Positions 56,961 through 64,000 of a DNA stretch of 64,000 nucleotides are shown one piece after another (within the stretch, counting starts at the first letter, position 1; each line of letters begins with the position of its first letter). The stretch is from positions 682,001 to 746,000 of the forward strand of contig QYAI01000001.1 in the NCBI GenBank assembly GCA_003988855.1. Direction: 5' to 3'. Made by a program: the position numbers and the translations under genes. This DNA comes from Arachnopeziza araneosa. Lineage: Eukaryota; Ascomycota; Leotiomycetes; Helotiales; Arachnopezizaceae. The notes below the pieces were generated by a model. That model worked only from the letters and a program-made list of their open reading frames with translations, had not been told where the DNA came from and searched no databases.

Positions 56961-57449
56961 TTAATGTGTCGATTGTCGCCGGGTGTATCGAGACTGATCA
57001 AAGGACGAGGCATATGCCCTTAACGCCCTTCTTGACTCGTCTGATAACTGAATTGGTTCAGATGTTGTGGATGAGTGAGAGCTCTGCATAGAGAACAAGC
57101 TCGATTGTGAACTCGAAGGTGTCAAGGCAGCCTTGGAGGTGTAGGTTGCGGCAGAGGTTTGTGGTCTTGCCGAATGTTCGAAATGGGCAGCACGCGGTGA
57201 GGGAGTTGAGCCGTACGGCTGGGCATTGTTGAAATTGTAAGCGGGCTCCATGTAGAAACCGCTCGACGTTTGTCTGCTGGCCCATGAAGCTAGCCCACGA
57301 GCAGAGGTTGGAGACGAGGCTGTCGAGCTGGTATTCGAGGCCACTTCAAACTCTGCGAGGCGGCACGCTTCTGAGCAGTAGACATTGCCCTCGGTCTGCC
57401 TGTCACAGGCCAGGCAGAAAGAGTGTGACCAGTCCATCTCGAAAGCCAT
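56961..57449 (-). CDS. ECL1: Ecl1-type zinc-binding lifespan/stress regulator
   Basis: Small Ecl1-family protein; fission yeast members extend chronological lifespan and respond to sulphur, zinc and nutrient stress. From ATG 57449 it is a single exon of 162 aa, MAFEMDWSHSFCLACDRQ onward. The zinc motif is C12-x2-C15-x9-C25-x3-C29 (CLAC ... YCSEAC), the family hallmark. The remainder is Ser/Thr-rich and disordered, with SSSQSSLFSMQSSHSSTTSE and a conserved-looking basic C-terminus (SRRALRAYASSFDQSRYTRR). An in-frame extension upstream to about 57716 is rich in His/Thr/Leu and looks like translated leader, so I reject it. The upstream DNA is long and repeat-rich, which suits a stress-regulated gene with a long leader. 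Confidence 0.88.
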   Translation of the reverse strand: MAFEMDWSHSFCLACDRQTEGNVYCSEACRLAEFEVASNTSSTASSPTSARGLASWASRQTSSGFYMEPAYNFNNAQPYGSTPSPRAAHFEHSARPQTSAATYTSKAALTPSSSQSSLFSMQSSHSSTTSEPIQLSDESRRALRAYASSFDQSRYTRRQSTH

Positions 57450-58227
57450 TGTGAGGTGGTGGGTATAGTTGGGGTACTTGGTTGAGAGAAAGATGGAAGA
57501 GCAACTGGAGGTCAAACCCGTTGTTCTTAAGGAAAGACGGAACAAAGAATGTAACGTGGTCGTACGATGTCGAGCTCGGTGAAGGAGAGGATGGTGTGAC
57601 TGGCAGTGTGGAGCCTGGTGAAGGGAGAGAAACAAATCAATCAGTGTTTGTGCGAGGTGCGAGGTGGTTATGGCGAGGCCGACGAGGATGATGGTGGAAG
57701 CAGGAACTAGACCCACTGTTCAGATGTGTGATGGTGTTGGCAACAAGAGTGCGAGAATGGCGTCAATGCAGAGAGAGTCGTCGAAGGCTGGAGGTCAAGA
57801 TGAGATGATGGTACAGGTGGTAGTGGTGGTGAAATGTGAGAGGGAGGAGGTTGACCATATATCAAAATACGATCCAAATAGGGACGGGAAGCAGTTGGGG
57901 GGTTGCCTGCCTGTCCTTGTCTTGTCCTGCAGGACAGGGTGCAGCGAGAGATGGCGCTTTTTTTTCCCTCTGCGGAGCCAGCCTTTTCTCGCTAACCTGC
58001 TTCGACTAGAGGCAGCATGAGCAATGTCTGGGGGTGAAGGCATCGACCCACCTGGGATCGCAGCCAGTGTCAGGACTCAGGCCAAGTCGCAGGGGCCGAT
58101 CGCTCGCCCAGCGTGCGTCCATTCTTCTCGACCAGGACGGGAGACCAGAAGTCGTTCAGCATGGGTGGTGGGGAGGGAGCAGGCTCAGCAGAGAGGGGGN
58201 GGGGGGGGTGTGGCCTCATCAGCAGCA

Positions 58228-58285
58228 GCAGATTTCCTGGCTGGCTGCTTGGCTGCTGGCTGCTGGCTGCTGGCTGCTGGCTGTT

Positions 58286-58333
<48 letters not shown>

Positions 58334-58335
58334 CC
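58228..58335. repeat. (CTGG)n with CTGGCTG higher-order repeat
   Basis: A CTGCTGG-type heptamer array passes into about 15 perfect CTGG/GGCT tetramers ending near 58334. Tetramers shift the frame at each copy, so the tract is not coding. Confidence 0.9.
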
Positions 58336-58454
58336 AAGTTGGTGTTGCGTGGTGTATGATGTGTGGTGTGGTGTGGTGCAGCCCACAAAGAAGGACATTT
58401 CGGCGAGAGGCCCGAAGAAGAGAAGATTTTTCCTGAGAGCAAGCAGCAAGCAGC

Positions 58455-58513
58455 ATCCAGCACAGCACCGCACAGCACCGCACAGCACCGTACAGCACCG
58501 TACAGCACAGCAC
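58455..58513. repeat. 10-bp tandem repeat CAGCACCGCA
   Basis: About five units of CAGCACCGCA or CAGCACCGTA. The 10-base period argues against coding. Confidence 0.85.
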
Positions 58514-61500
58514 CATCTGCAAGTCCCACGCGCGTGGTGCAATGTGAGCAGTTCACTCCCCCCATTCTCCAAAACGGCTGGCTGAAGGAAGTGCTTCACC
58601 TCACGGCAGATATCCTCCCTTCACTGGGCATCACACAGAGTACTGCGCTGTACGCAATTGTACTCTCCAACGACAGCAGCAGCAGCATTGCTGTGCCTTC
58701 TCATCCTCCTGCGCGGGTGCAGCGGCTGCCACACTCTCACAACTCCAGTCCGCCGGCTGCCCTCTTCCTCTGATTACGAGGCAAATCGTCGTGGATCCCA
58801 GCTTGCCCCTCACCAGTTCTTTGCCCATCAGTGCTCTGCTGCTCATCTCTGCGGCGTGCCTCTCGCAAAGCCTGCCTGCTGATTGCTTTCTTACGGCGGC
58901 GACGTGGGATATGTTTTAGAGCTGGACAGGATCAGTTAGGATGAGGACAAGCCTGCATTGCGTCCCTGCACCTGACAGACAAGGCTCTGCAGCTCGCAGG
59001 CAAATTTACAGCCGCTCACTGGCGAACCTCAAGGAAATCGGCTCTGCTCACCTCGAAAAGCTCGAGGCGCCGAGGAATGTGGGAGTGGGGAAGGGAAGGC
59101 GTTTTCTCATGTCGCACTCTGCCACCCGTCGTAGATTCGCCCACTGAGCAGCAAAGTGCAGACACCCTGCCTCGAGGGCGGAGACGGCGATGGCTATCAA
59201 TGATGAGCATCACTATTGTTCTCGTCATCAGCCAAGGTTCTCGTACAAATTCCATCATGCTGGTTCACGGCAAAAGTCACAGAATACAACCCTTACTACG
59301 ATCAATATCATTCAAACAAGGTCCACGCTTTCCCATACCACCTACTCTCAACCCAAATTTGCCCTCATGCTGCAAACTACATCATCGCATACGAGACCAA
59401 GTGTGATTCTAGCAGCAAATTCTTCAGACCCTCATCGGGCACGGCACACCTAAAGGCGGCCAGGAAAGCCACAATCATCTGAGCAGGGCATTGATTTGCG
59501 ACGTATGCATGGAAATAGATTTCTGTCCTCTCCTGCGTGGCCTTGGCACTGCTCTGCCGTCCTGAGACCTGGTAAGCTTTTTTTGCTGAGACGCTGAGAT
59601 TACAGAACAAGTCTCACCTGTCTGCTAAAAGTGGCAAAAAAGGTGGAAACTTGTTTCCCAGTCCCAACCTGTAAGAGCGGGTTGGTGTCTCTGATCTGAC
59701 TGGTCAGTGGTCACGAGAAACTGCCTAACGCGATTGTCTTGAGTCGGCATTGACGAGAAGGCTGAATTTATTGGCTCGGCCGACTACTACCTTCTTCTGC
59801 CCACTATCCTCATTCTGGATACGCCTGCATATGAGAACACATCGACTTCCCCTCACTCCAATTCATTGCGCCAAAGAGGAAGAAGAGACGGCCCACAGCC
59901 CACGTCGGGAGCGACCGCAGCGGAGATGTTGCCGGCTTCTCTTGCTCCTCGAGCCCTTGATTGGCCTGTTGGCATGAAGCTGTTACCCAGAGCCGTTCTC
60001 AGGACCATGAACGGCACCGTCTCCTTTCGTCAAGAACCTTCTGCAGAGGAACGGGTATGCAGCCACCAGCAGCAGAAAAGGGTTCTCTGGCCGTCCCTGT
60101 TCCTCAATGTCAAATCCTTCCTCAAAGCCTCGCCACCTCCAGTGTTGCGAGACATTGACACGTCCAGAGCGTATTCGTTTCCAGCCAATTTACCGAGATG
60201 GTCGCATTTGACGCGCGCGTTTCCTGAAAGTGTTTTGTGCCCTTACCTAACCCAGCAAGATGCGTCAAGCCATCTCCAAAATGTCAAGACCCCCCTCTGA
60301 GACATGCTAGGCCCTTGGCAATCCAAACTATTCGCTGTCAAAACACGATAGCCGCCAGCTCCCCTGAGATTGGTCTGAAACTGCGCGTCTAGAAGCGATC
60401 AGACCCATCAAGTTTCTCCTGCTCACATTTCACTTCTTACCCTGTCCGTCTGCACGGGTCCTTCAAATATCTAATCTCCATTGCATTTCTGCAAAACAAC
60501 AACCAGTCGTTGTGAACCTTTTCGGCCCATGCTGATTCTAAAGATAACGTTCTACAGCCGCGTCAAATACAGCATTTTGACGGAGATTATTGCGTTGCTT
60601 ATGATTTGCTTCATCCCTGATCATCTTCCCGTCTTTGGGTCCAATGAGTATACGGAAAGACATTCAAAACAGCATGGGAGCTTCGAAACTTGGATTGCCT
60701 GATCCAGACCTCAGCTTGCCGTCTTTTAAAAAGGCTTGATGACAGGCTACTTTGGGTGTGTGGGATTGTGCAACCGGATTGGTTGCATTCATTGAACGCT
60801 TTTGTCGATGATATTTACGGAGCCGAGACGCATTCAACCACTCTTTTCTGATGCGGGAGACAACGAGATGGGGAGAGTCCACTACTTGTTTCTGAGAATA
60901 TTCTCGCAGAGATGCATCGGAGTCGTATTGCGGCCCCCACAATTTGACATTGTGAACCTCCTTTTCACATTGTAACGTTTATACAATGAACCATTCTTTA
61001 CCAGTCACGTTTTTTTGATGCCGGCCAGTTCCGACTTTGCTGAGGCTAAATTATCCCTGTCAGGATCTGGTTCAACCATGTTAAAAGGGTTGCATCATGG
61101 CTTTTATTTCAAGCGGCTATTTTCCAGAGATGCTTTGCCAGAATCCTGAGCATGGTGTTTTGGACCTGGTGCTGCGTGGGGGGGTTCTTTCGAGATGTAC
61201 GTCTGGTCCAGGTGCTTTGCGTGAAGCTAGACCGGCCCTCGACGCCAGCCCTGGGACTTGCATGTCCAAATTAATCAAGGGTCTCTATGGTTACATCTAT
61301 TGAATTCATTTCGAGTACGGACGTAAGGTTGACAGTCCGAGAGATGATGATCTGAAGTAGTATCATCGAGTTCTCGGGTCGATCTCAGCCTGCTTGGTCA
61401 CCGGCTGACATCTGGAAGAAAAGTGACGTTTCAGCTGGAGTGAGGGTTTCCATTCAGCGCGCCAGAGTGGTAGATTGGATGATCCGAGGAGAGGAAGACA

Positions 61501-61730
61501 GGAAGATTATCAGCCACCACGTAAACTCTTACTGTACCCTCAAAGAAAACTTCTCAGGATCGGTATCATGCTCATGATCCACCTCACTGCTGACTCGGCG
61601 TGACTTGTATGTTTAACCACAGGCCGGACGAGCGTCGTTAGAACTGAAGGCGGCTGGGCCAACGGCCGAAAGATGACGCCGCGGGAGGAGATGGCCCTAT
61701 CTATACGCGCTAGAGTAGCTCAGGAGAGAA

Positions 61731-61863
61731 CAAGAAGAAGAGGAGGACGAAGAAGAGGAGGACGAAGAAGAGGAGGACGAAGAAGAGGAGGACGATGAAG
61801 AGGAGGACGATGAAGAGGAGGACGATGAAGAGGAGGACGATGAAGAGGAGGACGAAGAAGAGG
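61731..61863. repeat. 15-bp acidic-coding-type minisatellite
   Basis: About eight 15-base units of two kinds, GAAGAAGAGGAGGAC then GATGAAGAGGAGGAC. The frame 61719-61967 is open through them and would read EEEED/DEEED, but it has no ATG. Confidence 0.9.
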
Positions 61864-62660
61864 AATCCGTCCTCGCTGGTTATCTAGATCGGTCTCGATG
61901 CCGCAGCAAGGAGCTCGGTCGTGAAAATCAAGATTGTGGGTTTCTCAAGGACGGGCCGCATCGTTAGACTCAAACTTTAAAAGGAGTTGAAACTCGCCCA
62001 ACCGTTGTCCGTCAAGAAGGTCTCCCCAAGGATCCCAGAGTTCCTTGCCAGCTGATTCCCACCGCGAGAGGTGGTCATGGTCGCGGAAGAGTCAGCACCT
62101 GATCCGAGTCTTTGCGTGTTGAGCGCCTCAGATCTCGGCCTGCCGAGGGAGAGAAGAGAAGACCGAGATCCGGGTACGAAGGAGAGTCGCGCTTCCAGGT
62201 CTCCCTGGGCAGAGGAGCCCAAGCCCAAGGATGGCCCTCTAGCTGTCGACACTTGCTTCTTTTCTCCGCACCCGATCATTCGACCATTTGGAAGGAGCAA
62301 CAGCTGAACCAGGCTGGGGGGAGCGCCCTAATGCACCCGCTTTGACCTCCAAATGACGAACATGCCGTCGCGAATCTGATGGGCCGAGGAGGGATCGGTG
62401 ATTGGATACCACTGGCCGTCATCCCCTACAGGCTCCGCTGCAGACGCCGACATGGGCCAGGACCAGGGCCATGGCCAGGGCCAGGGCCACGACCGTCCGA
62501 CGCTCCCCCACGCTTTGGAGGAAAGGGCAGTCACTCACTCAGGGTGTTGTTTCTCGGCTTGCTCAATTCGGCTATCTCCTTCCTCATTCCCTGCCAGATA
62601 CACCCTCGAGTGGCGCCATCGCTCGTGACAGCACCATCCCATTTCATCGTCCAGGAACAG

Positions 62661-62691
62661 GACGACGACGACGACGACGACGACGACGATG
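62661..62691. repeat. (GAC)n triplet tract
   Basis: About ten GAC copies followed by GATGACC. Confidence 0.9.
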
Positions 62692-63192
62692 ACCACTCGT
62701 ATTGTCTACTATCTACATACATTCCTCCCCGACATCTCCTTTTCCTTCTCTCGACACGCACTCCCCACCCGCTCTCTCATTGGCAATCGACGACATCAGC
62801 TGCGCTATGGACCTGATCGACTGTGCAGTTGCTGACTGTGTCAAGACTCTCCATCCAGGGCTATTCGGAGATTTGAAGTCTACACCCTTTTATACTTCGG
62901 TCCCTCCCCCACGTGTAAACCCTGCTGATTACTGTTCTCCCTCTCGAACCGACCACGGCAACAGGATTCTTCGCAAAGGCATCACTGGGGAGAGTGCCTT
63001 GGGTATTGATTGTGATCTGACAGGTCCAGCTTTCCGATATAAGCGCCAAAATATGCGCATGCACAACGTCTCGCTACGTGCGGCGAGGGCCGGTGAACCC
63101 TTCGAAAGATGGACCGGCGGAGGGCCGAAGGCCATGAACTCGAGTTTGCGTCTGGCGGTCGAACAACCAGCAACGCTCTCTTCAACTCCTAC

Positions 63193-63250
63193 CCTCTGCA
63201 CAACACCCTCTGCACAACGCCCTCTGCACAACACCCTCTGCACAACACCC
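63193..63250. repeat. 14-bp tandem repeat CTCTGCACAACACC
   Basis: Four units with one substitution (CGCC for CACC). A 14-base period shifts frame at every copy, so frames running through it are unlikely to be coding. Confidence 0.9.
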
Positions 63251-64000
63251 TCCGAGATACTTGGCCGTGTCTACGATTCAGGAGCAAGACCCTGGGAATT
63301 TGTATCACCAACGCCCCAAAGCCCGGGACTCCCAGCTGTTCAACTGGTCCGTTTCCCCGCACTGCACCGCCATCGCCCAGTCACGACTCGTCTACTTGGC
63401 CGAGAACGTTCGTCCTTTTGCGCTGAAGTCAGTCCAACCGTTCGCTTCTTGCCCGTTCTATGACACCTTCCCGAATCGGGAAAGTTCTGTGCAAGAGGAT
63501 GCACAATTCTAGCTCCCATTCACGCAGTCACTTGATGCTGCTTCCCAGGAAGCATGGTCTTCAGCTTAGCAGGCTAGGCATGGTCATTCGTGTGGTTCTG
63601 GAAGCCCAGTCCGAAGAACATCATTCTCCAAAAACCCTTATCCTTTCATATTAGTCAGAATACTTTACGGTGTGAAATGAAATGCGCGATATGCCTGTCG
63701 TTACCTTAGTCTTTCTTATCTCTAATTTTGCTTTTCCAGCTGGATTCTAGAGGTGCCCTGATATCTTTACAATAATTGTGCCGTTTGTGATGCATTGGGA
63801 ATCAAGCCTACATAGGTTATCCATACCTGAAACTGTACTCTTCTTCGTATTATTCGTTTATCAGTTTAAGCAGAAAGGCGTCGGTGAATCATATTTGGAG
63901 ATCATGTCCGCAAGCTTGTAAATCCTATATCCCCTATAGAAGCCCTCTTTCGGAGAGACGTAGTACCAAGGTATTGGAGAAAATCATTTGGTCCATTCAA

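Larger units (their letters stand above)
57450..64000. other. Gene-poor, repeat-rich region to the window end
   Basis: More than 6.5 kb with no gene I can support. It begins with the ECL1 5' flank, including a 14-base palindrome TGTCCTGCAGGACA at 57923-57936, and one undetermined base at 58200 inside a G run. Several minisatellites follow (separate entries). Frames at 59.1-60.3 kb and 62.7-63.5 kb overlap one another on both strands and lack domains. It may be the long upstream region of a regulator gene to the right. Confidence 0.45.

Noticed and set aside
57450..57716. Upstream extension of ECL1
   Set aside because: The added residues are low-complexity His/Thr/Leu sequence, and the family start (short lead before CLAC) matches the ATG at 57449.
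58228..58513. CRISPR-like array
   Set aside because: The repeats are contiguous microsatellites without unique spacers, in a eukaryotic genome.
60940..60980. Imperfect inverted repeat around ACATTGTGAA
   Set aside because: Short, with a mismatch and no gene context; compatible with chance in A/T-rich DNA.
62702..63463. Forward frame of 253 codons
   Set aside because: It runs through a 14-bp tandem repeat that shifts frame at each copy, overlaps open frames on the other strand and has no recognisable domain.

Overview
The window is nuclear DNA of a filamentous ascomycete, Pezizomycotina and probably Leotiomycetes-like. Evidence: short introns of about 45-200 nt with GTAHGT donors and CTNAN branch points, CT-rich leaders, many triplet microsatellites, and fungus-specific families (asco-laccase, alpha-pheromone receptor, Zn2Cys6 regulator, Ecl1-type zinc protein). 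There are no operons, CRISPR arrays, convincing tRNAs or intact transposons. Twenty protein genes can be supported. Nearly all spliced models were built by checking that exon phases close exactly.

Left part (1-18 kb): the 3' end of a laccase; a plasma-membrane syntaxin (SSO1-like); ERV41 (reverse strand); a 2.7 kb divergent promoter region leading to the alpha-factor receptor STE2; an unrecognised disordered protein with repeated short helical motifs; VPS23/TSG101 (reverse) convergent with it and divergent from an indoleamine 2,3-dioxygenase; and a POF3/DIA2-type TPR/F-box/LRR gene. Then comes a 5.4 kb convergent gap (18.05-23.4 kb) with no gene I can support.

Middle part (23-43 kb): a Zn2Cys6 regulator is divergent from L-rhamnonate dehydratase (LRA3), which is followed in tandem by L-rhamnose 1-dehydrogenase (LRA1). 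This looks like a partial fungal L-rhamnose catabolic cluster with its regulator. Two single-pass membrane proteins with Ser/Thr-rich or repeat-rich parts follow (a mucin-like one and an SKG6-like one), then the DEAH-box helicase DHX35.

Right part (43-64 kb): a type-B carboxylesterase; a coiled, basic protein with TPX2-like repeats; DAD2 (DASH complex) and shugoshin SGO1 sharing a 315 bp bidirectional promoter; retromer VPS29; a 4.3 kb poorly explained stretch with one possible small membrane-protein frame; an ECL1-type gene; and more than 6 kb of repeat-laden DNA running to the window end.

Highlights: (1) six HMG-box-like AACAAT/ATTGTT cores in 265 bp, including a perfect inverted repeat, just upstream of STE2; (2) the rhamnose genes next to a regulator, with a TTCGG-N11-CCGAA site between them; (3) two convincing and one possible GC-AG introns, one of them 48 nt and in frame so that retention would keep VPS29 open; (4) the DAD2/SGO1 bidirectional promoter with forkhead-like sites; (5) two long convergent gaps that promoters cannot explain.
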